Below, piece after piece: positions 37,171 to 47,860 of a DNA stretch of 64,000 bases. Origin of the DNA: Patagioenas fasciata. Taxonomy: Eukaryota; Chordata; Aves; Columbiformes; Columbidae. The stretch's first letter is position 1; every line of letters begins with the position of its first letter. The position numbers were made by a program, and so were the translations under genes. The stretch covers positions 49,499,001 through 49,563,000 of the forward strand of contig NC_092524.1 in assembly GCF_037038585.1 (NCBI RefSeq), given 5' to 3'. The notes under the pieces were generated by a model, which had not been told where the DNA came from, did no database searches, and worked only from the letters and a program-made list of their open reading frames with translations.

Positions 37171-39287
37171 TCCACATTCAGTGCACTGCTGTTAGAGGAG
37201 GCCCCATCAGACACTCTAAGGTAATTTAGCTGTCTATTTTATTTCCTTGGCTTGTCAGAAAACTATAAAGAGGTGGATAATTTAGATGAGTGACTTTCTT
37301 GAAAAAGCATTTGCCCTTTGATTGAAGAAAAATAACTTGTTAAAAATAGTTTGAAATGAGGGTATATTAGTTGAACTGGGAAAGTGGAAAAGACAAATCC
37401 TATGAAAAGGAATTCTGATTGTGCACAGCAACCAGCCTTTCTGTGGGTTTATGATCTGTGAACAACATTTCCACTAAGGAGAGATGATGAATCAGTATTT
37501 GTCAATGCTGTGTCCCTAGATGAGCCATGAGAAGGCCACATAGTGTTTTCTATGGGACCAGGGGTTCTCATCAATAATTAGAGAGTACATAAGAGCTGTT
37601 GTGAGGTTAGTAGCACAGGGTGATCTCATTTGTTTGTTGTGATACAGAGGTCTGGGTTTATTTCATTCCCAAATGATCCTTGTTTCCTGATAATGTGACT
37701 TCTGCTGTCCAAGTAAATTTTGTCTGATGTGGCTGTGGGGATTCGGTTGTGTGCACAGTCTCTGCAAAAAGCACGTGAGCTTTGCTTGTGCCCTTTTTCC
37801 AGTAGAGTAAGGAAACCACAGAGGCTGTTTTTTACTACAGCAGTTGACCTTAGAAAGACCAGGGCTGTTGATGTCTCAGAAATCAATAGCTGTAATTTTA
37901 AAAAGTTTGAGTGATTCATTGACTTCGTCAGGATCATAAAAGTAGATGGACAGCAATGGAGAAAAATAGATTGGGAGCTTTCATATCCCTTCAATGTGCT
38001 GGTGAGGGGAACTGAATGTCCCAGTCAAGAGCTCTCTCCTGCTGCCTGTCAGCCGGTTGCTGTTTCCCCCCCTACCTCCTCACTACCTCCCTTTTCTCTA
38101 ATGTTTATTCAATAATTTAAATGAATATAATAATAAGGAAAATTTTCTTTTCTCAACTAATCAAGCTTTGTTGTTTGTAACCTGTGGTGTTATGCTCTTT
38201 CTGATATTTTTCAGACATACATGCACAACTTCTGGAAGAACAGTCCATCCAATAGAGACTTGAATTGCTCTACCCTCAACCCTAATTAAATGCTCCTCTT
38301 TTTCCTTTTCCTTCCCTGCACTTCTTTCCAATCCTTCAAGACTTTTTTATCTGTCAGGGCGGACTAAAATATTAGAAGCCTATATTTTCTAATTTCAGGT
38401 CATGCTTTGCTAGAAAATGAAAGCTTTGACAAATACAATATATTCTTGATGATACCCATACACATCACATTTTCAGCCCCTGTCATTAGAGCATACCTGC
38501 ACAATGAATATGATTTGTAGAAAAGCAAGAGGTAGTTTAGAAAAAGGAAAACTGGCTGGATTGATGGAAAAGGAACAAAGCAGATAAGTACTGAGGCAGA
38601 AAAATGTCAGAAGCAGTTAATGAGGAAGTTGCTTTGAATGAAGAGAGCAGAATTCAAGTTACATAGCATGGCAGTGATGCGGAGCTCCATAGCTTATGAC
38701 TTACTGTGCCTGAACTCAAAGGGGTTGTTCGATTTTATGAGTTAATGAGTAAGGAAGTCTTAAACTTGCTGGGCAGCTGAAAATATAGTAGTTATTGCTA
38801 CTGATAATGAAATAGACTTTTATTAGGGCATTAAATTTCAGTATTCTGTTTTACTGAAGCTTTTTTATGCTATGTGAACAAACACTGAAGAGCATGTAGA
38901 AATGGCCTACAGAAGGTGCCTCAGGTGTTAAGGTGGTATGTATGGTGATACAAGGGTAAAGGAGGAGCATTTTCTGCAAGGGACACAAAGTTAGGAAAAA
39001 GAGTGGCTGCATTGCATTGAGTCTATGGGGTTACAGTCACAACCATGACAGTCTCAATAAGAGTGTGTGTGTCTGTGTGTGAGAGCAGTGACCTAAACCT
39101 TTAACCCATCCCTATCCCTGTAATGGAGCGGGAGAGGGGAAGAGATGCTCTTTGCAGCCTCTGGGTTAGGAAAGGTGCCTGAGCACAGCTGCAGTCAGGA
39201 TGCAGGTTTGTCATCTAGATCACTTTAACTTGCACTGAGAACTGAGTATTTATGCTTCTGTTTTTGTCTTTGTGCTTCTCAGAGTTT

Positions 39288-39332
39288 TAAGAAAAAAGGA
39301 AAAAAGAAAAAAGAGTAAAAAAAACAAAGAGA
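39288..39332 (+). repeat. A-rich low-complexity tract
   Basis: A-runs broken by G, with one T and one C, over about 45 bp. No retroposon body was recognised. Confidence 0.8.
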
Positions 39333-40288
39333 AACATTTGCCCAGATAACTTCTTACTCCCCTTACAGATCTTGGCAAGATACAGGCTGGGTTTTGTCAC
39401 TTGTAATCAAGCTACTGATCACTGCAAATAATTTCTCTGACTTTGATTGAAAATAATCACAAAGTAAAGTGCTTCACAATGCAAACAGAGGGTACAGGAA
39501 TCAGCTCTTCAGGACATTGTCAAAAAATAGAGTTAGAACACAATTAGAAAATGAAACAAGTGGTGTGCACTCATGTTAAAGCATAATGTTCTGTAGGGGA
39601 GAAAAGGCATTTTCATGCTGCTTATCTGCCAGTTCTTTTCTTCTTGCCAACAAGTGCAGTAAAATGTATTAAAGTCCAAGTTTGTTCAATTTTTGCTTTC
39701 ATTTTTCTTTCAGTGCTTATAGTTTTCTCAAACTGTCTCCAGTGTTGGGATAGCAACCCAGTGGTGCAAGGAAGCATCAATTTGTGTTTGATCTTCTGTC
39801 TCTGAATGTAGCCTGGTGTAAGGAAAGCACAACCCTCCAAAAGTTGTATTTGTCATTTCCTTTAGAGGTACTAATATATTTTCTTGAAAATTTTCGGTTT
39901 GGGATAGAAGAACGTCTTTCATTCAAAAAACAAAAGCTTCATTTGAAGACTGCAGATTCTCTAAGTCTGCTTGAACAAGAATGGGACAGATGAATGGGTA
40001 GCAAGGAGGAGGGGAGGCAGAACATTCTTATCCCCCTGCAGATTGATGCGTCTTCTGCCATGACAGGTTATAACCGTGAAAATGTCTAATGCAGCATCAT
40101 TGCCATAAGCAAAAGTGAGGATTAATTCAATGTGAGTGTCTACAACAGCAACACAAGGTGCTGAATGTTTTGTAAGTGGCTCTTAAGTTTAGTGATGGGA
40201 TACAACTCTGTTCAGAGTAATGGGAAGTTAAGGGCTTTTTGTCTTGAGGCTGTTAGTGAAGGATGTCATCCTCTTTCTACAATGGATA

Positions 40289-40310
40289 TAATACTCTGTA
40301 CAGAGTATTA
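40289..40310. repeat. Perfect 22-bp palindrome
   Basis: TAATACTCTGT at 40289-40299 is followed without spacer by its exact reverse complement ACAGAGTATTA at 40300-40310. The adjoining bases (A on both sides) break the symmetry. An 11-bp arm with no spacer is expected by chance about 0.015 times in 64 kb, assuming equal base use. The centre contains TGTACA. It could be a dimeric transcription-factor site or a cruciform; no transposon ends are visible around it. Confidence 0.9.
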
Positions 40311-41758
40311 AAATAATGTTCTACGATGCTAAGAAGGTTTCTGCTGCTAGAAATAATTTCCACTAGGATCCAGGCAGTCATGGCTCCTGCAGACTGTCAG
40401 CACCTCATATCAGTTCTCCTGAGCTGCACATATTATAGGTTCGATGTATTGTGTGTTACCTGTTGGTTTCTGTTGTATGGATGAAAGTATCACTCTCCTA
40501 ATACAGGAACATTTTGGAGAAGACAGAAAAGGTTTGGACTAAGTTCAAATAAAGGTTAAAACTAAATGAAATACACTGTCTTGCATTGAAGGAAATGTCA
40601 TGGACTCAGCTATGTCTTCAAAGAAATGGAAAGCGTGAGGCTTGTTGCCTTAATCCCTTAGAACTCACATTTTTTCTCAATATCTGTTCTGGACTGTGCA
40701 GAAGGGTCAGGTTATATATGTGATTGCTCAGAAAAGATGTAAATTGTACTTGATGTTTTAAACAGAGCTGAGAGATGAAGAATATTCAAGACAACAGTAT
40801 TTCTGACATGCTTTAATGTGGGTGAAGTAATTTGTTATGCTGCTCAGAAGCTCTTTGTTCCAGAATCAAAATAACGGATCAAAGAAATTAGTTGTTTACT
40901 AACGGTCTTAGAAGGGCTTTATTCTTTAACAGAATGGGAACTGTTGGCTGTGGGTGAGCTGGAGAATGTATTCACATGTATTCCTGGGGTGCTACATTTT
41001 TTCTTTAATGAGTGATCATAAACACTTCTTTCATATGTCATGTCTGAAAATCTTCTCTTACCACAAAGAATCTAATGTGTGGCTTGGTGATTTTAGCCCT
41101 ATTCTGTTGATTTTAAAAACACAGTCTCTCCTCTGTCCCTGGAGAAAACTGTGGTTCTTGTGGTAGTGATGCCTGTCAGAAATAGGAGTCTCCACTAAGT
41201 TAGCCCCTTTATGGACTGTAACACGGTCTGCAGGCCCCTGATAATATATGCTGTAGCTCTCTGGGCTATTTGCAGCTCAGATTTGACTGAGTGGGAGTTT
41301 TGGACAGATGCAGCTATACCGTGCAATGAAGGAGGAGCTCACTGCACTAGCTGTCTTTATCCAGTACATTTGTGGATCTCCCATTTTCCTCCCCTGCTCC
41401 ATGCATCAGAGCTCCAAGGGCAGCACAGTATTGTTGAAACACATCTAAAATATGTTGGGTGAATTAAAGAGCAGTTTATCTCTGCTGATTGTAGAGAGAG
41501 TTGAAACAATTGGCTTGGATATAGATGTTTGCAGTGTAAAGTCTATAAAGACCAGATAAATTGAATATTGCCATAACTGCAGGGGACCTTCTATCCATTT
41601 ATGCCTCATTTGATATTTATACCACACTCGGCACCAAAACCATAATCTGCATCTTAAGACCTGCAAGGTTTGTATGAGGATGTACCATTTGCTTGACTAC
41701 ACACTGCTAGGCACATGGGTTGCATTGCATCAGCCTGGTGTAAAATTAAATTTTGGGT

Positions 41759-41860
41759 CAATCATAGAAATCATAGTGTAGCCGAGCTGGAAGAAAGCTT
41801 CAGATGACATGTGGTGAATCCCCCTACCCCTGTGGAGAGCTGACACTCTTGTGGTTATGG
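41759..41860 (-). mobile_element. CR1 LINE 3' end, antisense
   Basis: The order AATCATAGAAATCATAG, then GAGCTGGAAGAAAGCTTC, AGATGACAT and a C-rich stretch matches the antisense avian CR1 tail 'ATCATAGAATCATAGAAT..., GGTTGGAAGGGACCTT..., AGATCATCTAGTCCAACCCCC'. The octamer-type repeats mark the 3' terminus at about 41759, and the element body would run toward higher coordinates on the minus strand. It is diverged and 5'-truncated, which is the norm for CR1. Confidence 0.65.
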
Positions 41861-44104
41861 CTGGTGGGTTTTTGTCACTGTTAGTGTGTAGGCTGGAGAT
41901 CAGTTCTGCTGGAATTTCCTCAGATAGATTGCCACCTAATAAGCAGCTGCACATAAATGAAATAATAAATACTAGATTCATATGAAGTATGAATATTTAA
42001 CCAATAATGGAGAAAATACTTTTAGCTTTGTGCTATTCATGTAGGTTTTATATTTTGCAAGCAGGATGGTAGAGGAGCAACTTTAGGAGTAGGAGTACTT
42101 AATAACTAAATAGTTTTTTGAAAGGAAAGGGTTCCTCTAATCTTACAGTGAGGTAATGAGCTCAATAATTTTACTATCTGTCCTGTGTGGAAAGGGGATA
42201 GAGAAAGATGGGTGATCAGAGCACATTCTATTTTTTCCTTTACTTGCACATGGATTTTGAAAGGTTTTTGAACCTGTGAATCTCTTTCATGAACTGTGGA
42301 GAGTAGAAGGAGCCCAAAACCCACAACAGGCAGAAAAATGTGATTGAAAATGTTTGTTTTCCTCCAGTTCTGAATCCTGGTTTAGAACTAATGAATTTGG
42401 CAGCACAACTAGAAGGTCAATTAATTTTATGTATATTTATAACAATAAATCAATGAGTTTGAATAGAAGAATTTGGTGTATGGGAGCATTTTGATTTGTA
42501 GTGCCTGATATCTGGAATTCATTTTGTCACATGCAGGTTTGCATTCTGCCCAATATCCAGCTTTCACATTTCCAGTGCTCTTGAGACATGGCTGAAATAA
42601 GACTAAATTCTTCCTGTTCTTATACTGACAATTGTTTTCTTCTCCTGTGTTACATACAGCAAAACCCAAGGAGGATTCCTGTCCTTCCAGCAGGGTCCTG
42701 TGTTCTGATGGGTTGTATTGTTTTTCAGTGCTTCATTGTCTACTACTGTAAAATTGGTCTAACAGTGTGTAGCAGCCTGACATACTGGTATGAGCTTGGC
42801 TCATAAAAGTGGTACATGAAGGTTAAATGTAGCTGATTAGTAGAACTTGTGCTGTTCAACAGCAAGGAAATAGCGAAGAACATACTAGATGGAATGGGAT
42901 GGTGATGTTAATGCGACAGTTTCTTAAGATTATAGTAATTTACATTACTATATTATACCTGAAAGAAGTCTATCCATTTGAAAACTGATTTTTTTAAAGG
43001 AAAAGCAGAAAAAAACACAAGCTGCTGTGGAACTCAGCATGCAGCACCCTGTTGTGCGGCCAGATCCTGGGGCAGGTGGTGTGAGTAGCCCTGGGCAGGC
43101 TGAGCGGTGGAGAAATGCGGCTCAGGGCAGCCCTAGTGCTTGCCCGAGTGGTGACCTGGAATTTGTTTCTATCCATGGTTTGCTGTTGCAATTTAATAGA
43201 AGCACCTTTCAGGGACTTTGGATGTGAGTAGTTTTCTAAGAGCCATCTCAAAGGGCAATAACAATAAGAATCGCTGAAGAGAACCGATTAAAATGATCTG
43301 GCAGGCAGGCCCTCCATAGAAATGCATCTTTTTTTTGGAAGAGCTCAACACATTAAGACTATTGAGAGTAAAATATTGCAGGAGTGAGAGTGCAAAACAG
43401 AAGGAATACACAGGAGCATTTATTTTAAGCATAATTGTGCAGGCAAAAAATGCTTAGGGTACAGGTGACTGGGCTCAAATGACTATTTGTGGCATTACTT
43501 TTAATTGCCTTTGTAGGAAGCATTTTTTAACCTGCTGGCAAACATTTGAAAAGCTCAGTCAGTCTAGAGGGAAAAGAGATTTCTGTGTGTGGCTATTTAT
43601 ATTGCCTAATGTACAAACCATTTGTTCCCTGAATAGAAGTTTATAATTAAAACAAATTAGAAAGTGGCTGGGAGATTTTTATGAGGAAAGAAGTATATAT
43701 GGATGGGTTGGTTTTCTGAACATGAGGTTTTTTGTGGTTTCTTTGTAATAGCTGAATTTCCCCTTCTGGTTTACAGTGCCATGTATGCAATTATTTATAA
43801 GATAGTGGAGTATAATAAGTAGAGCATCCCAGCATTAAGAAACCACTCAAAACCCACACAAAGAAACCTCAGGATTTATATTACATGCCTGCTTTGTATT
43901 AACCCCGACCTTGATTATGAAACTCAGAATGATCAGAAATGCAAAAGAAGTTATGCTGATGATATATGGGTAAATTAGCAGAAGCATGTTTAATCTGATA
44001 GCCAGAGATGACAAATTTTGTTCTACCTTTTTCAAAATTATCCTTTACGCAATAATTGTAAATGTTCAATTTGTTCTTCATAAACTCTGCATGAGGAAAA
44101 AGAT
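41861..44104. other. Unique non-coding sequence, no gene recognised
   Basis: It contains a 9-bp inverted repeat and a small GC-richer patch at about 43040-43160. The plus frame of 72 codons at 42588-42806 includes a good acceptor-like site ending at about 42660, but the peptide is unrecognised. Confidence 0.5.
42931..42952. repeat. 9-bp perfect inverted repeat, 4-base loop
   Basis: TATAGTAAT, loop TTAC, ATTACTATA. It can form an AT-only hairpin except for one G-C pair in each arm. In AT-rich DNA this can arise by chance. Confidence 0.8.
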
Positions 44105-44160
44105 GCATAGAATAGGAATGTATCACTGGGGTCAGCGAATCCAGTCCTATACAGCTCCAT
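44105..44160 (-). mobile_element. Possible CR1 tail fragment, antisense
   Basis: GCATAGAATAGGAATGTATC, then GGGGTCAGCGAATCCAGTCC, loosely follows the antisense CR1 tail (ATAGAATCATAGAAT..., AGGTCATCGAGTCCAGTCC). It is short and diverged. Confidence 0.3.
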
Positions 44161-47060
44161 AGGAGACATTTAATCTATAAGGGTCTAGGGAGCAATCCTG
44201 CCTCAAGCCCACACACTTCACAACAGACTACATAAGCTGTACATCTGGAGGGAACAAAAGCTGTAACCCCAATGTGCTCTCCATTATGCAGTATCAGGGA
44301 AGTATGAGCGATACACCCCACAGTCACAGTTCCTTCCTCATGACTTAAAAGAAGGCTGAACACTTGATTTTTTTTTAACAAGAACTATTAAAAATGTTCA
44401 AATTTCTTCCTAAATACCCTTTGAAATATTTAAAAATGTTTTTAATTAGGTCTTTTTGCCCCCATGACAATGTTCTTGCCATGAGTTGCCTGCAACACAC
44501 TCCCACACTCTTCCTGTGTCCTTAGGAGTTAGCACACCTTTCAGCTGGCCTTTTGCCACACTCCTTGGTTCTGGCTTAGCCAGTCTCACACACTCAGTGT
44601 GAACTTTACATTTCTTTCCCCCTCCATGTTCCTGCCTGTTGCATGTATATCTCAAATATTTTTCTACACAGCTGCTGTGGCCACTCTTCCTCATTTGACA
44701 CTGTGTAACAGGTGGTTGGTTCTGTCCTCTGCTCTCCAGATCCTCCTGGCACTGGTGGTCCTGGTGGAGGAAGAGAGCTGTGATGCCTGCAGCTCCCTTG
44801 GGAAAGCGCACACCCTCCTGCTGCATACAGCTTTGTCCTCCCCACCACAGCATGACTCCATATACAGATTTATTCCAAATGCATCACCCAGGGCGTGGAG
44901 GAACATGCCAGGAGTAAAGTAAGTCTAAATTTCAACCGAGCCCCATGCACCAGTGCATTTGGGGTGGCTGCGACTTTGGATCCTTACCCTGCAACTGCTG
45001 AGGGAAGTGTTTTATATGCCTGCAAAAATGCGCAGGCTGGAAAGCTGTGTCTCAGGATTACCTTTTGTGAAGAGTTGTTGCTCTAATAACTGCTTCTTTC
45101 TTTTACTGTCATCTTGGGATGATTCTTGTTTCTCGAGGGACTACCTGGTGTTTGGACACAAAGGTGATTTTTTGGTTTAAGTTGCCTGTTTTTCAGTGGG
45201 CATATGAGTGTGTGTAAATGTGGTGCATGTGTCTATTTATTCTCTACTTTACCAGAGTATGTGGCATTGGAAAGGGCCAGAAACATTTTTCTTCTTTTAA
45301 AAGGCAAAATGTGATAGAAAGGTCAGCACTGGAAGAATATGTTCCCTTCATTAGCCTTATTTCATGGTGTCTGCATGGTCACTTTGGGAGCCAGAATTAA
45401 TTGTTGGATATTGTTCTGTGCATTTTAATATCAGGGTGAATGTTTTGATATGTGGAACTTGTAGAAATCATAAAACCTAATGATGCTAAAAAAAAAAAGC
45501 CCAATTTCCAACAACCTCATTACATACCAAGCCAACAGAATGAACAAACATATGCGTAGAATAAACATAGAATAATGCCTAGAAATGCACTGGCATTCAG
45601 AACAAAGCAGAATACAGTTCAAAGAAAGAAGATTGCTGGAGCTCTTGGAACTTACTTTAAAAATACAAAGCCAAGAAAACATACAGCTAAAAAGTAAAAA
45701 GCAGGCTAAAACCATCAGATACTTCAGAAGAAGACTATACCACTCCTTTGCTAATATTAAATACCAGGTTTGTTAGTTTGAGAATCTATATTTTCTTCAT
45801 TATGCACAGAGAAGTAGCAGGTTGAACAGTGAGCAAAGACTCTTTCTTTTGTTGCAATTAGCTTTCATTTTCATGTATTCGTGCACTGCCACCATTACTT
45901 TTGGCTTTTTATGTACCAAAAATGTCTGGTAGTCAGAGAAGAATATTCCTACAAGCTCTGTGGGATCCTGTGCCTTTTACAGAATCGAGGTACAGCAGAT
46001 ACTGTGATCTTGGAAACCCAGGAGCAGCGATCACAGTCCTGGAGGTCACTGAGAGCTGGAAGCTGCTGCCTCTTGTGCGAGCAAGATGTGTGTGTCAGCA
46101 GCACCTTCCTCTGTGTGAGGATGCTGGTTTCTGTCAGGCTCCCAGCAGCTGCCTAGTGTGGCACTGGGAGGGCTGCAGAGGCACTGCCTTTCACAAAGGC
46201 TGGAGAGAACAAATCAGGTGATCACCGGCATTTTGCCTCTCCAAGAGGCAGGCATGTATAATCATGAAGCCCACAGGATAGTTGCAAGAGTGTAAAATCA
46301 TTGGCTTGTAGCATGTATGAGAAGCAAAGTTTCCTGCTGAAGCTTTGCACCTATTCCAAGTGTGTTATTGCATTCATTTCTTAGAATTTATGCTTTTCTA
46401 TTCTGACTGTTCCATAATATGCAAAGAGGCCTCTGCACTTCCACTGTCTGATTAGAAGTGAACTGAGTAGCATCAGAATTTTTAAGATGAGTAACAACAT
46501 GAGAAGAACTTAAAGCCAATATCATTACTCATGTTAAATGACTGAAATACTTCTTTGGTCTTCAGGATTGTCTGCTGACTCCCCTTTGGGAATTAGTTAC
46601 CTGCAGACATGGAGCAGGGACAATGCATCTGCTGCTTCAGAGAAAGGAAACAGCTTGGGATGTCCCTATTCTTGTTCTCAGCTTTGATGTCCAGATCAGA
46701 GGCATTAATGGGTTGCTATGGCCTGTAAGTAGATAAGGTCTTGGCCTTATTTGTGTCTCTTAAAAACTGTTTCAGTGGAGTATTAAGAAATAAGATTACT
46801 TTTATATGATTGGTTATTTAGAGGCACTTCTGTACATGCAAATTAAATCTATTATTTTGGCCAGTTCTCTGTGCTGTGGTTCAGTGGGTCTCACTGGAGG
46901 ATGTTGCTCCTCACGGTGTGAAATAGGGCTGGTCTTTAGCAATGGTGTGATGTCTCTGGCCTCTGTGTTGTTGCTGTGATAGGTTATCGAGGGAAATCAA
47001 CCTGAAGGACATACAGGAACATGAATCTGAAGTAAAGCCCAGTTTCTTTTCTGGTTTTCT
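44161..47060. other. Unique non-coding sequence, no gene recognised
   Basis: The 135-codon minus frame at 44446-44853 overlaps two other minus frames and one plus frame, a sign of a stop-poor stretch rather than a gene. A similar multi-frame open, cysteine-rich stretch is at 45881-46221 (plus). No family was recognised for either. Confidence 0.5.
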
Positions 47061-47088
47061 CCCCCCCTCTAATTTCCCCCCCCCCTTT
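47061..47088 (-). repeat. C-run cluster (G-rich on minus strand)
   Basis: Runs of 7 C and 10 C, separated by TCTAATTT and followed at once by TTTCCC. The minus strand has G-quadruplex potential, marginal because one loop is 8 bases. Runs of this length are also prone to sequencing and assembly error. Confidence 0.7.
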
Positions 47089-47452
47089 CCCTGAGTGCAG
47101 CTCTCCAAACCTCTACGCTTGTCAGGAGAACTGGGGCAGAGACAAACTTCTGAGTGATCTGAGTGAGGACTGAAACTAGTTTTGTTATTGATTAAATATG
47201 GTTCATATAAGAAATGATTCTTCAGCATGGATTATTTGTGTCTGGGAGAAGGTCAGTAGAGACTATAAAGCAATGCATTAAGAAGACTGTATGCCATCCT
47301 GTTTAGAAAAGCTTGGATGGCTGATGACACCATCTGGTTTTGGCTACATAAAGGAATGGAAAATTTTTCTATGGCTGTCAGCTCACACACAGACTTTTCA
47401 ACATTCTTCTGCTAAAAAGAAAAAAAAAAAGCAACATTTTGGCTTTGTGATG

Positions 47453-47498
47453 TGTTTTTTTTTGTTTTGTTTGTTTGTTTGTTTTTGTTTTTTTGTTT
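47453..47498 (+). repeat. T-rich (TTTG)n tract
   Basis: A T run passes into TTTTG/TTTG units over about 46 bp. It is simple sequence. Confidence 0.9.
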
Positions 47499-47749
47499 AG
47501 TGTTGTGTTTTTTGCCTCCTCATTTCAGGGCAGAATGTTTTAGCATCTCCTGTTACTTGAATATACAGCATGATCTCTCATTGGGATGCCTGGTCATAGT
47601 ATACCTGACCAGACACTCAGATTCAATATTTTGGTCTCACTGGCACACTCTAATAAATGTGGAAGCTGAACTGTTCCTAAGAGAGAAGTATTTCTTGAAC
47701 ACCTGAAGAACTGTTCTTGTTATAGAGGGATTTATTTAGTACTTCCTCT

Positions 47750-47860
47750 GCAACTTCTTATGTGAGCTTGGATAATTTCTTCAGCCTTTTTGCCCTTCAC
47801 TTTCTGTTTATAAAATTAGCATGGCTAATTTGTCTGCTAGGATGTGGATGAGCAAATACC
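47750..47860 (+). mobile_element. MIR-like SINE relic
   Basis: The order TATGTGAGCTTGGATAATTT, TTCAGCCTTTTTGCCCTTCA, CTTTCTGTTTATAAAATTAG, then GCTAGGATGTGGATGAGCAA follows the sense MIR core: 'TGTGACCTTGGGCAAGT, CTCTGTGCCTCAGTTTCC, CATCTGTAAAATG', then 'GTTGTGAGGATTAAATG'. It is the best of the MIR-like matches in this window. It is an ancient, inactive SINE. Confidence 0.55.

Larger units (their letters stand above)
35132..41758. other. Unique non-coding sequence, no gene recognised
   Basis: No recognisable gene. The minus frame of 122 codons at 37626-37994 has no domain signature. The stretch contains a T-rich run, an A-rich run, a tandem decamer and the palindrome, each listed separately. 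Confidence 0.55.

Noticed and set aside
37490-37600. C/D-box snoRNA, from GATGATGA-like box and CTGA-like ends
   Set aside because: No properly placed D box or terminal stem could be found.
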